A stretch of 64,000 nt of DNA, from contig NZ_LT699739.1 of assembly GCF_900155365.1 (NCBI RefSeq), positions 118,333 to 182,332 of the forward strand. Reading direction: 5' to 3'. This stretch comes from Collinsella bouchesdurhonensis (GTDB lineage Bacteria; Actinomycetota; Coriobacteriia; Coriobacteriales; Coriobacteriaceae). A program made the position numbers and the translations under genes. This document shows, one piece after another, positions 8,480 through 17,416 of the stretch. The first letter of the stretch is position 1; each line of letters opens with the position of its first letter. Under the pieces are notes generated by a model. The model saw only the letters and a list, made by a program, of their open reading frames with translations, did no database searches and was not told the DNA's origin.

Positions 8480-10075
8480 GTGCGAGAAACTAACGCTGGC
8501 ATGCGCGACGGATCGGCGGTGCGTGCCCGAGACGCTGTGAAGCGTCATAAGGGCGACCGCGTGACGCGCGATGCCTCTCCCGAGCATTCTTCCTGGGGCG
8601 ATAAGCTAATCGCGGGCGTTCCTGCCCGCATTATGCGTCCACGCCTTGTGTTCATTGCTTGCCTTGTGGCACTTGTCGCCTTTGGTTTGCTTATGGTTTT
8701 CTCCGCATCTTCGGTCGAGGCCCTGTCCGAGCAAGGCGATGCTTTGTATTTCTTTAAACGACAGTTCGGCTTCGCTGCTGTAGGTTCTGTGCTGTGCGCA
8801 CTCATCTCGTTTCGCGCGATTCCATGGGATTTCGCTACAAAAACGTTAGCGAAAGCCGTTTGGGGCACCCTTACGTTCGTCCTTCTACTGGTCCTGTTTG
8901 TTGGTGCTGGCGCCGGCGGCGCGAGGCGCTGGATCAGGCTTTTTGCAGGTTTCCTGTTTCAGCCCTCTGAGTTCATCAAGCCCTTGATCATCATCATGGT
9001 CGCGGGTGTGCTGGACGTTTTTTACGATAAAGAACAGATCGATTCCAACGGCCTTTTGAAGCAGCTTGCGTTTGTTGTTGGTGTTCCCGCGCTGCTCATC
9101 CTGTTTGAGCCGGACACGGGCACGTTCATGATTATTTTTGCCACGGTGTTCGCGATGCTTTTTCTCTGCGGCCTTTCATGGAAGGTGGTTTGGGGCGCTG
9201 TCGGCTTTATCGTGATTCTTTTGGTGGGCATGACTGTGCTTACTCCGTACCGACTTGAGCGCTTCTTGGTGCAATCCGACCCTTGGCTCGATAAATATGG
9301 CAGTGGTTTTCAAGCCACACTCGCCATCATGGCGTTTACCTCGGGCGGTCTGTTCGGGCGCGGCATCGGCAACTCTACGATGAAATACAGTTATCTGCCC
9401 GAGGCCCATAACGACTATATTTTCTCGATCATCGGCGAAGAGCTTGGCTTTGTGGGCACCATGCTGTTCTTAGCTGTCTTTGCTGTGCTCATCTACGCTG
9501 CGTTCCAGATTGGCCGCCAGGCACCTGATCTCAAAGGACGTATGATTGCGCAGGGGTCTGCCCTTATGCTCGCGCTTCAGTTCTTTATCAACGCTGCGGG
9601 CGTTTTGAACATCATTCCCATGTCGGGAAAGACAATGCCCTTTATCAGCTATGGCGGATCGTCGATGATATCCTCCCTCATTTTGGCCGGCTTGATTATT
9701 CGCGTATCCGTCGAGAGCAACGCTCGCACCGTCTACGATGCTCGTCGTCGTAGCTTTGCCGTTATGGACGAAGATGAAGACGTTTCCGATCATATCGGTG
9801 TGAGTACTGCGGGCCGCGTTCGCACGCGTTCTGGCCGTGCGGTGTCGAATGAGCGAGCGGGATTTACGGTGATGGACGGAAAGAGCGCCCAGGAGCCTCG
9901 CGCCCGTGCCGCTCGATCGCAGAGCTCCTGCTCAAGAAGACCTTCTCCTCGCACTAATGGAGGATGGAATCGAGTTGATTTGAACGCCGACCCCACCGAT
10001 CGCCTGCGCGGCGATGGGCGTGACAGACAGCCGCGTCGCAGGTCGGATTACAGAAGGGATCGTTATGACCGATAA
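8480..10075 (+). CDS. ftsW: Septal peptidoglycan glycosyltransferase FtsW (SEDS family)
   Basis: A 531-residue polytopic SEDS protein that polymerises lipid II at the septum with FtsI. About ten membrane segments run from residue 55 to 415. FLFQPSEFIKP, FEPDTGT, LPEAHNDYIFSIIGEELGF and FISYGGSSM are diagnostic. The C-terminal 100 residues are an arginine- and serine-rich, probably disordered tail, longer than in most FtsW proteins. The GTG at 8480 follows GGGGAG; an ATG at 8501 is an alternative that would remove seven residues. The 3' end overlaps murG by 11 nt. Confidence 0.93.
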   Translation: MRETNAGMRDGSAVRARDAVKRHKGDRVTRDASPEHSSWGDKLIAGVPARIMRPRLVFIACLVALVAFGLLMVFSASSVEALSEQGDALYFFKRQFGFAAVGSVLCALISFRAIPWDFATKTLAKAVWGTLTFVLLLVLFVGAGAGGARRWIRLFAGFLFQPSEFIKPLIIIMVAGVLDVFYDKEQIDSNGLLKQLAFVVGVPALLILFEPDTGTFMIIFATVFAMLFLCGLSWKVVWGAVGFIVILLVGMTVLTPYRLERFLVQSDPWLDKYGSGFQATLAIMAFTSGGLFGRGIGNSTMKYSYLPEAHNDYIFSIIGEELGFVGTMLFLAVFAVLIYAAFQIGRQAPDLKGRMIAQGSALMLALQFFINAAGVLNIIPMSGKTMPFISYGGSSMISSLILAGLIIRVSVESNARTVYDARRRSFAVMDEDEDVSDHIGVSTAGRVRTRSGRAVSNERAGFTVMDGKSAQEPRARAARSQSSCSRRPSPRTNGGWNRVDLNADPTDRLRGDGRDRQPRRRSDYRRDRYDR

Positions 10076-11186
10076 GATGTCGATTGCAATTGCCGCCGGC
10101 GGCACCGCCGGCCATGTCAATCCCGCGCTTGCCCTGGCAGACGAACTCGCCTCACGCGGGCACGATGTTCGTTTCTTTGGCGAGACGCGTCGTCTCGAGG
10201 GCAAATTGGTTCCCGAGGCCGGATTCGACTTCTTTCCGGTGGAGGTGACTGGCTTTGACCGTGCGCGCCCCTGGACGCTTATCACTGCTCTCGCACATCT
10301 TTCGCGCGAGGAGCGTCGCCTGGTGCGCACCTTCAAGGAGAATCCTGCTCTCAAGCCCGATGTGGCGATTGGCTTTGGCGCCTATGTCGAGCTTCCTTTG
10401 GTGCGGGCAGCGGCTAAACTCGGTATTCCTGTGGTCCTGCACGAGCAGAATTCCGTTCCCGGCCTTGCCAATAAACAGTCAGCAAAGATCGCAAGCCTTG
10501 TTGCGATCGCTCAGCCAAGCGTGCGCTCCATTTTTGAGCACGCGGGTGCGAAGCGTATCGAGTTCACGGGCAATCCCGTGCGCGCTTCCGTGCTTGCCGG
10601 CGAGCGGGCACGTGGGCGCGAGGCGTTGGATATTCCGCGCGATGCTACGGTGCTTTTGGTCTTTGGCGGCTCGCTTGGCGCCAAGCATCTCAACGAGCGC
10701 ATGGCTTCGCTTAAGTCTGAACTCCTGGCACGCGAGAACCTCTATGTGGTTCATTCTACCGGTGCGGACGGCTATGATGACACGGCGGCAGCGCTTGCCC
10801 TTACCGAAACCGATAAGCATCGATATCGCTTGATGCCCTATATCGACAATATGGGCGATATGCTGAGTGCGGCAGACCTTGTTCTTTCCCGCTCCGGCGC
10901 CTCGAGCGTCGCCGAAATCGCGGCTCTGGCCGTTCCTTCTGTGCTCGTGCCGTACCCGCTTGCTACGGCCGATCATCAAACGACCAACGCTCGCTTCCTG
11001 GTTGATGCGAACGCCGCCGTTATGTTTGCCGATGCCGATATTGATGGCGAAGACTTCAAACACACCGTGCTTGAGCTGCTGGATGATCCTGCTCGCCGCG
11101 CAGATATGCACGACGCAGCGCGCGGACTTGCGCAAGATCGGGCCGCTTCGACTCTTGCTGATGCCATAGAGGGATTGCGCAGATAA
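10065..11186 (+). CDS. murG: Lipid II synthase MurG (GlcNAc transferase)
   Basis: A 373-residue GT-B glycosyltransferase of the inner membrane face that adds GlcNAc to lipid I. The N-terminal AAGGTAGHVNPALALADELASR loop carries the G-G-T-G/A-G-H signature. GFGAYVELP, LHEQNSVPGLAN, FGGSLGAKHLN and LSRSGASSVAEIAA follow in order. The start at 10065 (MTDKMSIAIAAGG) fits the family N-terminus and has AAGGGAT upstream; the longer frame from 10014 lies inside ftsW. Confidence 0.95.
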   Translation: MTDKMSIAIAAGGTAGHVNPALALADELASRGHDVRFFGETRRLEGKLVPEAGFDFFPVEVTGFDRARPWTLITALAHLSREERRLVRTFKENPALKPDVAIGFGAYVELPLVRAAAKLGIPVVLHEQNSVPGLANKQSAKIASLVAIAQPSVRSIFEHAGAKRIEFTGNPVRASVLAGERARGREALDIPRDATVLLVFGGSLGAKHLNERMASLKSELLARENLYVVHSTGADGYDDTAAALALTETDKHRYRLMPYIDNMGDMLSAADLVLSRSGASSVAEIAALAVPSVLVPYPLATADHQTTNARFLVDANAAVMFADADIDGEDFKHTVLELLDDPARRADMHDAARGLAQDRAASTLADAIEGLRR

Positions 11187-11271
11187 CGCATCGCTTTGGT
11201 CTGTCTGGACGAGTTGCGGTACAGTAAACAGGTTGAAGATTGTTTATTCGCTGCAAGGAGTAGATGGACCT

Positions 11272-12696
11272 ATGGCAGATATCCAGAATGCATCCAGCGA
11301 GCCGACGTTTAAGCGCGCCCACTTTATCGGGATTGGCGGCGCTGGTATGAGCGGTATCGCCCTCGTGCTGCACGAGCGTGGCTTTGTCGTGACGGGTTCC
11401 GATCTTAAGACCTCTCGTTATATTCGCCAGCTCACGCGCGCCGGCGTCGATATCCACGTGGGCCATGATGCCAAGACCATCGATGAGGTACAGCCCGATG
11501 TCGTGGTTGTCTCCACGGCTATTCCCGAGTCAAATCCCGAGCTGATTCGTGCTCGTGAATTGGGTATTCCCGTTTGGCCCCGCGCAAAGATGCTTTCTGC
11601 CTTGGGCCATGGCCATACGACGGTTGCCGTTGCGGGCACCCATGGCAAGACGACTACGTCTTCCATGTGCGCCACGATGCTCGACCGCATGGGTCTTGAC
11701 CCCAGCTTCTTGATCGGAGGTATCGTCGAGGGCTATGACACCAACGGTCGCAATGGCTCGAGTGAGTATTTTGTATGCGAGGCCGATGAATCCGACAGCT
11801 CGTTTTTGTATCTCGACCCCAATGTGGTGGTTGTTACCAACGTTGAGGCTGATCATCTTGATCACTACGGCTCTCTCGAAGAGATCGAGGCTACGTTCGT
11901 CAAGTTCATGAAGCTCGTGGGCGAGGATGGAACCATCATCGTTTGCGGCGACTCCCCGCGTCTAGCCGAGCTCGCTCATAGCACAGGATTGCATGTCATT
12001 ACCTATGGTTTTGCCAACGAGAACGACGTCGTGGTCAAGCCCGATGCCTGTACGCATGCGCTTGGCGGCAGCTTTGTCGCTACCGTGGATGGCGCGCAGC
12101 GTCGTGTTTCCATCAAGAACAATCCGGGCCGTCACAATATGCTCAACGCGTGCGCATCCCTCATCGTTGCTTCCGTGCTCGGCCTCGATGTCGATGCTGC
12201 GGCAGCTTCGCTCTCCACGTTCGATGGCGTTCGTCGCCGTTTCACACACGTGGGCGATATGCGCGGCGTTTGCGTGGTCGATGATTACGGTCACCATCCC
12301 ACCGAGGTGGGCGCTACACTCAAGGCCGCAAAGACGCTCGACTTCAAGCATGTTGTTGTGGTATTTCAGCCGCATCGCTATTCGCGTTTGCAGGCGCTTG
12401 CCAGCGATTTTGCCGATGCCTTCGCCGATGCCGATACCGTTATCCTGATTGACGTATTCTCGGCGGGCGAGATGCCCATCCCCGGCGCTACCTCCAAGAT
12501 GCTCGCAGACCTGATCGCTGAGCGTCATCCTGGAAAGCCCGTATTCTATGCTCCCGACCGTCCGGCGCTCATGAAGCTCATCGACGAGAACGCGCATGAG
12601 GGCGACCTGTTGATCACTATGGGTGCGGGCGACGTTACCGCGGTGGGTCCGGAGTATCTTGAGCATGCTCAGGAGCAGTCCAAGGACGAGCAGTAG
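11272..12696 (+). CDS. murC: UDP-MurNAc L-alanine ligase MurC
   Basis: A 474-residue ligase for the first amino acid of the peptidoglycan stem. HFIGIGGAGMSGIA near the N-terminus is the MurC/Mpl UDP-binding motif. The ATP loop is G122-T-H-G-K-T127, and DESDSSFL, TNVEADHLDHY and VDDYGHHPTE are also present. The ATG at 11272 was chosen because AAGGAG lies at 11255-11260 and the conserved sequence starts shortly after; a TTG at 11233 in the same frame is less likely. The gap after murG (11187-11271) may hold a weak promoter ending in TACAGT. murB starts 3 nt after the stop. Confidence 0.95.
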   Translation: MADIQNASSEPTFKRAHFIGIGGAGMSGIALVLHERGFVVTGSDLKTSRYIRQLTRAGVDIHVGHDAKTIDEVQPDVVVVSTAIPESNPELIRARELGIPVWPRAKMLSALGHGHTTVAVAGTHGKTTTSSMCATMLDRMGLDPSFLIGGIVEGYDTNGRNGSSEYFVCEADESDSSFLYLDPNVVVVTNVEADHLDHYGSLEEIEATFVKFMKLVGEDGTIIVCGDSPRLAELAHSTGLHVITYGFANENDVVVKPDACTHALGGSFVATVDGAQRRVSIKNNPGRHNMLNACASLIVASVLGLDVDAAAASLSTFDGVRRRFTHVGDMRGVCVVDDYGHHPTEVGATLKAAKTLDFKHVVVVFQPHRYSRLQALASDFADAFADADTVILIDVFSAGEMPIPGATSKMLADLIAERHPGKPVFYAPDRPALMKLIDENAHEGDLLITMGAGDVTAVGPEYLEHAQEQSKDEQ

Positions 12697-12699
12697 GCT

Positions 12700-13611
12700 A
12701 TGGGCCTGTTCAACGCCATCATGGCGCTTTCGGGTGCCGCGGACATCGATATCATCGAGGACGAGCGCATGTCGCGCCATACCACCTACCGTGTAGGTGG
12801 TCCTGCCTCGCTGTTCATAACTTGCCAGAGCTACCATGGTTTGCGGCGTGCGGTTGAAGTGCTCTCGCGCGAGCAGATTCCCTGGGTCCTTTTGGGAAGG
12901 GGATCGAATATCCTCGTTTCCGATGACGGATACCAGGGGGCTGTGATCGTTTTGGGTCGTGAGTTCCAGCGCACTGTTATCGCCGAAGACGGCGTTCACG
13001 TCACGGTGGGCGCGGCGACTGTGCTCTCGCGCCTTGTCAACGAAATGATGTCGCGTGGGCTTTCGGGCTTGGAGTTCACTGTGGGTATTCCCGGTACCGT
13101 GGGCGGTGCCGTCTCTATGAACGCGGGCACTCGACGCGAATGGATTGGCCAGCTGGTCGAGTCCCTTGTCACGTATGTTCCGGGCGAGGGCTTGCGCTAT
13201 TACGATCATGACGATATCTATTGGGGCTATCGCGAGACGGGTCTTCCCGGTTCCGAGATCGTTCTTGAGGCAACCCTCGTTTTGAAGCCTGGTAAAAAAG
13301 ATGACATCCGCGAGCGTATGGAGCGCTATCTGGGGCGTCGACGTCGCTCGCAGCCTATCGGTAAGGCTTCGTGTGGTTCTGTTTTTCGTAATCCGTCCGA
13401 TAAAAGTGTCGGCGCTATGATTGACGACTGTGGATTGAAGGGTTTTTCGGTTGGGGGCGCGGAGGTTTCTCCCGTTCACGCTAACTTTATTGTCAACAAT
13501 GGGTCGGCAACGGCCAAAGATGTTCTGTCCGTGATTCAGCACGTGCACGCGAAGGTTAAGGAAACGTATGGCGTCGAGCTACAGCCGGAAGTCAAATTCC
13601 TCGGCTTCTAA
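12700..13611 (+). CDS. murB: UDP-N-acetylenolpyruvoylglucosamine reductase MurB
   Basis: A 303-residue FAD enzyme that reduces UDP-GlcNAc-enolpyruvate with NADPH to UDP-MurNAc. HTTYRVGGPA, LGRGSNILVSDDG and GLEFTVGIPGTVGGAVSMNAG are the FAD-domain signatures. ASCGSVFRNP contains the catalytic serine region, and a C-terminal HANFIVN segment is present. The length matches compact type II MurB of Gram-positive bacteria. It is almost fused to murC (3 nt) and overlaps ftsQ by 44 nt. Confidence 0.96.
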   Translation: MGLFNAIMALSGAADIDIIEDERMSRHTTYRVGGPASLFITCQSYHGLRRAVEVLSREQIPWVLLGRGSNILVSDDGYQGAVIVLGREFQRTVIAEDGVHVTVGAATVLSRLVNEMMSRGLSGLEFTVGIPGTVGGAVSMNAGTRREWIGQLVESLVTYVPGEGLRYYDHDDIYWGYRETGLPGSEIVLEATLVLKPGKKDDIRERMERYLGRRRRSQPIGKASCGSVFRNPSDKSVGAMIDDCGLKGFSVGGAEVSPVHANFIVNNGSATAKDVLSVIQHVHAKVKETYGVELQPEVKFLGF

Positions 13612-15133
13612 TGGGAAGCCGACGCCTCGTCGTGCCGTAAAGCCGTCTTCTCGTTCTCGCACGTCTTCGTTGGGGCCTTCGTCTTCTCGTTCCACAGGGC
13701 GCCCTCATCAGGCTCGTCCGTCACAGCCCATAGCCAAGCGGCCTCGTCCGTCCTCGCGTCCTCAGGGGGCGCGTCCGATACCGCGTCAATCGAGCGCCAG
13801 CCGTCAGCTTGCGCGTCCGACTTCGGCGCGTCCGAGTGCCAGTCGCCCGTCGTCTCGTCCACACACCCAACCGCCCGCGCGGCGGACGGCGAGCCTTGCG
13901 CGTCGCGGAAACGTTTCCCTTCGCCGCACCATGTCGCCTACACCTCCCGTGCGTCCGCAGCGTCCTGCTTCGCGCTCGCAGATGACACCTATCGGTCGTG
14001 GCGTGGCGGCTCGCCCACAATCTTCCTCGAGACTCAAAATGCCCGACCGCCGCTCCACCGGTTCACTTTCTCAGGACAATACAAAGCGGAAAAACCCGGT
14101 TCTCGGCGCTATTCGTTCTGTCGCATCTTCAATTCATCTGCCGCAGCTGTCCTCTTCAGCTCGTCTTGTTGCAAGCGCCGCCGCTGCCGTGGCCGTGGTT
14201 CTTTTTATCGTTGGGACCATTCTGTTCAAGTCGAGCCTCTTTGCCGCCACGGATATCGAGATCAACGGTTCGGAACATATTTCGAAGGAGACCGCTCAAA
14301 AGCTTATCGACCTCCCCGACGACACGACGTTGCTCAATGTCGATAGCGATGCGATTGTCCAGAGCCTTAAAAAGAGTCCTTGGGTGAAGGGCGTGGATGT
14401 AAAGCGCGGGTTCCCCCATAAGCTCATCATCACGCCTACCGAGCGCAAGGTCGTGGCCGTTGCCTATATCTCTGCCGATAATGTGGCTTGGGCCATCGGA
14501 GATGACGATACCTGGATCGCACCCGTTTCGCTTGCCGTGGGCCTTGATGCCGATGGCAACGTGGTAGATGCAACGGGACTTGCTGCGTCAGCAGCCGACG
14601 ACCAAACGGACGATTCCTCGTCGGAGGACGCCTCCGACGATAGCCAGGACGTCTCCTCCGATTCGATGGATGATTCTGACAGTAGCGATGTGTCCGATGC
14701 CCAGGCAGACGCTGCGGATGCAAAAGATGACCAGGAGCCCGTCAAAACTGCCGATGGCGTAACCCTGCTTTCGGGCGAGGATGCCGCTCGCGCGGTGGCG
14801 CAACAGCTCAATGCCGTGCTTCTCACCAATATGGGTACCGATGTTTCGCCTTTGAGCGGCTCGAAGGTAAAGGGGGAGGGCTTGGCTGCGGCGCTCAAGT
14901 ACATCGCGGGTTTCTCGCCTGATTTCCTGGCGCAGGTCAAAAGTTTCTCGGTCCCCTCGGTTCAGGCTCTTGCCTGCAACCTCGACAACGGCGTTGAGGT
15001 TTCCTTGGGCGATGCCGACGACATTCAAAAGAAGGAACGCATCGTGACCAAGCTTTTGGAGGAGCAGAAGGGGGTTACCTATATTAATGTGAGAACGCCC
15101 GACGCCTACACATATCGTTCGGTCGATCTGTAG
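13568..15133 (+). CDS. ftsQ: FtsQ/DivIB-type division protein with an acidic insert
   Basis: A 521-residue bitopic protein. It has a very long cytoplasmic tail (about residues 1-195) made mostly of Ser, Arg, Pro and Ala, then one membrane span (about 198-220, ASAAAAVAVVLFIVGTIL), then a POTRA-like domain (ATDIEINGSEHISKETAQKL, SPWVKGVDVKRGFPHKLII) and the beta domain. FtsQ links FtsL/FtsB to the divisome. Within the external part lies a strongly acidic Asp/Ser-rich stretch (about residues 338-390). The ATG at 13568 has AAGGAA upstream and lies 44 nt inside murB. Confidence 0.85.
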   Translation: MASSYSRKSNSSASNGKPTPRRAVKPSSRSRTSSLGPSSSRSTGRPHQARPSQPIAKRPRPSSRPQGARPIPRQSSASRQLARPTSARPSASRPSSRPHTQPPARRTASLARRGNVSLRRTMSPTPPVRPQRPASRSQMTPIGRGVAARPQSSSRLKMPDRRSTGSLSQDNTKRKNPVLGAIRSVASSIHLPQLSSSARLVASAAAAVAVVLFIVGTILFKSSLFAATDIEINGSEHISKETAQKLIDLPDDTTLLNVDSDAIVQSLKKSPWVKGVDVKRGFPHKLIITPTERKVVAVAYISADNVAWAIGDDDTWIAPVSLAVGLDADGNVVDATGLAASAADDQTDDSSSEDASDDSQDVSSDSMDDSDSSDVSDAQADAADAKDDQEPVKTADGVTLLSGEDAARAVAQQLNAVLLTNMGTDVSPLSGSKVKGEGLAAALKYIAGFSPDFLAQVKSFSVPSVQALACNLDNGVEVSLGDADDIQKKERIVTKLLEEQKGVTYINVRTPDAYTYRSVDL

Positions 15134-15335
15134 GGGGCGCGCGAGCGCCTGAGCTTGAGTTCCGTGAGCGGCATAGCCGTTTACCTGCGAAATCCATATT
15201 TTTGATTACGGGGGTTTGACTTATTTGCCCTCAATGTGCAAACATACCATGGTTTACCTCGACATTTAATCTCTACTTGAGGGTTAACGTCGTATAAACG
15301 CAAAGCGCCTTACCCACTGTTCGGAGGACCGTCAA

Positions 15336-16475
15336 ATGCACGAGAACGAGATCAATAATTATCTTGCCGTCATCAAGGTGGTGGGTGTAGGTGGCGGTGG
15401 CACCAACGCCGTCAACCGCATGATCGAAGAGGGCATTCGCGGCGTCGAGTTCGTCGCTATCAACACCGACGCGCAGGCATTGGCTATTTCCGATGCTGAC
15501 ATCAAGGTTCACATCGGAACCGACCTTACCCGTGGTCTGGGCGCAGGCGCGAACCCCGAGGTTGGCCGTAAGGCAGCGGACGAGAGCCGCGACGATATCT
15601 CCGAGGCGCTCGCCGGCGCCGACATGGTGTTCATTACGTGCGGCGAGGGCGGTGGCACCGGTACCGGCGCTGCTCCCATCGTTGCCGATATCGCTATGAA
15701 CGAAGTTGGCGCGCTTACCGTCGCTGTTGTGACCAAGCCCTTCACCTTCGAGGGCCGCAAGCGCAAGTCTTCTGCCGAAGAGGGCATCAAGACGCTTTCC
15801 GAGTGCGTTGACACCATGATCGTTATTCCTAACGACAAGCTGCTCGACATCGCCGAGAAGAAGACCACGATGCTTGAGGCATTCGCTACTGCCGATGGCG
15901 TGCTTTCTCAGGGTACCCAGGGCATCACGGACCTCATCACCGTCCCGGGCATCATTAACCTGGACTTCGCTGACGTCAAGACCATCATGAAGCAGGCTGG
16001 TACCGCCATGATGGGCATTGGCACCGCATCTGGCGACACCCGCGCCGTGGACGCTGCTCAGCAGGCCATTTCCAGCCGTCTGCTCGAGAGCTCCATCGAT
16101 GGCGCCACGCGCGTGCTTCTTTCCATCGCCGGCTCCAAGGACCTGGGCATCCAGGAGATCAACGACGCTGCCGACCTTGTGGCCAACGCTGTCGACCCCG
16201 AGGCCAACATCATCTTCGGTACCGTTGTCGACGAATCCCTGGGCGATCAGGTTCGCATCACCGTTATCGCCACTGGCTTTAGCGATGCCAACGTCAACCG
16301 TCAAGATCAGCTGTTTGGCCAGACCCAGTCTTCTGCCTCGAAGTCTGCAAGCGATGTTTCCACGCCGGCGCATGCTGCCCCCGCAGCAACGCGCAACGTG
16401 GGCGGCTCTGAGCTTCCCAACTTTGGCAACGAGCAGTTTGAGCTGCCCGATTTCTTGAAGCGCGGCAATTTCTAA
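15336..16475 (+). CDS. ftsZ: Cell division GTPase FtsZ
   Basis: A 379-residue tubulin homologue that forms the Z-ring. It shows [14 protein letters not shown], the tubulin signature G106-G-T-G-T-G111, the NTDAQAL segment, the T7-loop region [11 protein letters not shown] and a short linker. The C-terminal peptide [10 protein letters not shown] is the docking site for FtsA-, SepF- or ZipA-type partners; no ftsA lies in the window, so SepF (22793) is the likely membrane anchor. GGAGG precedes the ATG. The 202-nt gap before it holds a TTGACT-like element (15216-15221). Confidence 0.98.
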   Translation: MHENEINNYLAVIKVVGVGGGGTNAVNRMIEEGIRGVEFVAINTDAQALAISDADIKVHIGTDLTRGLGAGANPEVGRKAADESRDDISEALAGADMVFITCGEGGGTGTGAAPIVADIAMNEVGALTVAVVTKPFTFEGRKRKSSAEEGIKTLSECVDTMIVIPNDKLLDIAEKKTTMLEAFATADGVLSQGTQGITDLITVPGIINLDFADVKTIMKQAGTAMMGIGTASGDTRAVDAAQQAISSRLLESSIDGATRVLLSIAGSKDLGIQEINDAADLVANAVDPEANIIFGTVVDESLGDQVRITVIATGFSDANVNRQDQLFGQTQSSASKSASDVSTPAHAAPAATRNVGGSELPNFGNEQFELPDFLKRGNF

Positions 16476-16514
16476 CAGCTTTTGCAGGATGTTTCCTGCG
16501 GGATAGTTTGAACC

Positions 16515-16560
16515 ACAGGGGGTGCGGATGCGATATTCCGCACCCCCTGTTCTGCATTTA
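16515..16560 (+). terminator. Intrinsic terminator after ftsZ
   Basis: A 14-bp perfect stem (ACAGGGGGTGCGGA with its complement at 16537-16550) and an 8-nt loop are followed by a broken T-rich stretch. It lies 40 nt after the ftsZ stop and probably ends or attenuates the dcw transcript before pgeF. Confidence 0.8.
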
Positions 16561-16612
16561 TTTCAATCGGTCTCCTCTTTAGGGTGATCGCATCTCTCGA
16601 AGGGAGTATGAC

Positions 16613-17416
16613 ATGGCGTGCGGACAGCCAGTTAAGCTTGAGCGTCTGACAAATAACGGCGTGACGGTTGTAGGCGGTGAAGAGCGCGGTATCGCATTTG
16701 GGTTTACCGAGCGCACCGGTGGCGTCTCTGCGTCTCCGTACGCCTCCCTGAATTTGGGAACCCATGTTGGCGACGATCCGCTGGCGGTTGCCGAGAACCG
16801 TCGTCGTGCACTTGAGGCTTTGGGAGGGGAGGCCTATCTCGATCGCTTGCTAGTGCCCAATCAAGTTCATGGAGACAATGTCGTCGTAGTCGATTCTGCC
16901 GATGCATCCGTTCTCGACTCTGTGCGCGCCCGCATTGCCACAGGGGCCGATGCCATCGTTTGCACACAGGCGCAGGTGCCCGTCATGCTTTGCTTTGCCG
17001 ATTGCGTACCGGTTATCCTGACCTGCCCCGGAGGCTTTGCGGTGGTTCACTCCGGCTGGCGCGGCACGTATGCGCGCATCGCCGCATCTGCTGCTCGTGT
17101 CCTTTCTGGGGCGACATGCGTGCCCATTGAGCAAGTCCATGCGTATATCGGACCGCATATTCTTGGAGATGAATACGAGGTATCGTCTGATTTGCTGCAT
17201 ACATTCGCTTTACAATTTGATAGCATTAAAGAATCTGCGTCGCGCAAGCTTGACCTTGCACGCGCCATTGAACAGTCCCTTGTAGAAGTGGGAGTTCCTC
17301 TGTGCGGGATTCACGATACACGTCTCTCGACCATGAGCCTCAACGAGAGGTTTTACTCGTATCGCAAAGAGCAGGGAATGTGCGGCCGTCATGCTGCCCT
17401 GGCTCTTATGCGGTAA
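16613..17416 (+). CDS. pgeF: PgeF/YfiH (YlmD) family peptidoglycan editing factor
   Basis: A 267-residue member of the YfiH family (once called multicopper polyphenol oxidase). E. coli PgeF removes UDP-MurNAc with L-Ser in place of L-Ala; family members also show purine-nucleoside phosphorylase or deaminase activity. The metal-site motifs are NQVHGDNV (His), TCADC-type FADCVPV (Cys) and HSGWRGT (His). Its position after ftsZ matches ylmD of Gram-positive bacteria. AAGGGAG precedes the ATG. Its last 37 nt overlap the probable pstS start. Confidence 0.88.
   Translation: MACGQPVKLERLTNNGVTVVGGEERGIAFGFTERTGGVSASPYASLNLGTHVGDDPLAVAENRRRALEALGGEAYLDRLLVPNQVHGDNVVVVDSADASVLDSVRARIATGADAIVCTQAQVPVMLCFADCVPVILTCPGGFAVVHSGWRGTYARIAASAARVLSGATCVPIEQVHAYIGPHILGDEYEVSSDLLHTFALQFDSIKESASRKLDLARAIEQSLVEVGVPLCGIHDTRLSTMSLNERFYSYRKEQGMCGRHAALALMR

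Noticed and set aside
11962-13548. A 528-codon open frame antisense to murC and murB
   Set aside because: Both sense genes are complete with all family motifs; the reverse frame has no domain.
14436-14940. Minus-strand open frames over the acidic FtsQ region
   Set aside because: They are shadows of the GAC/TCC-rich coding of the Asp/Ser stretch.
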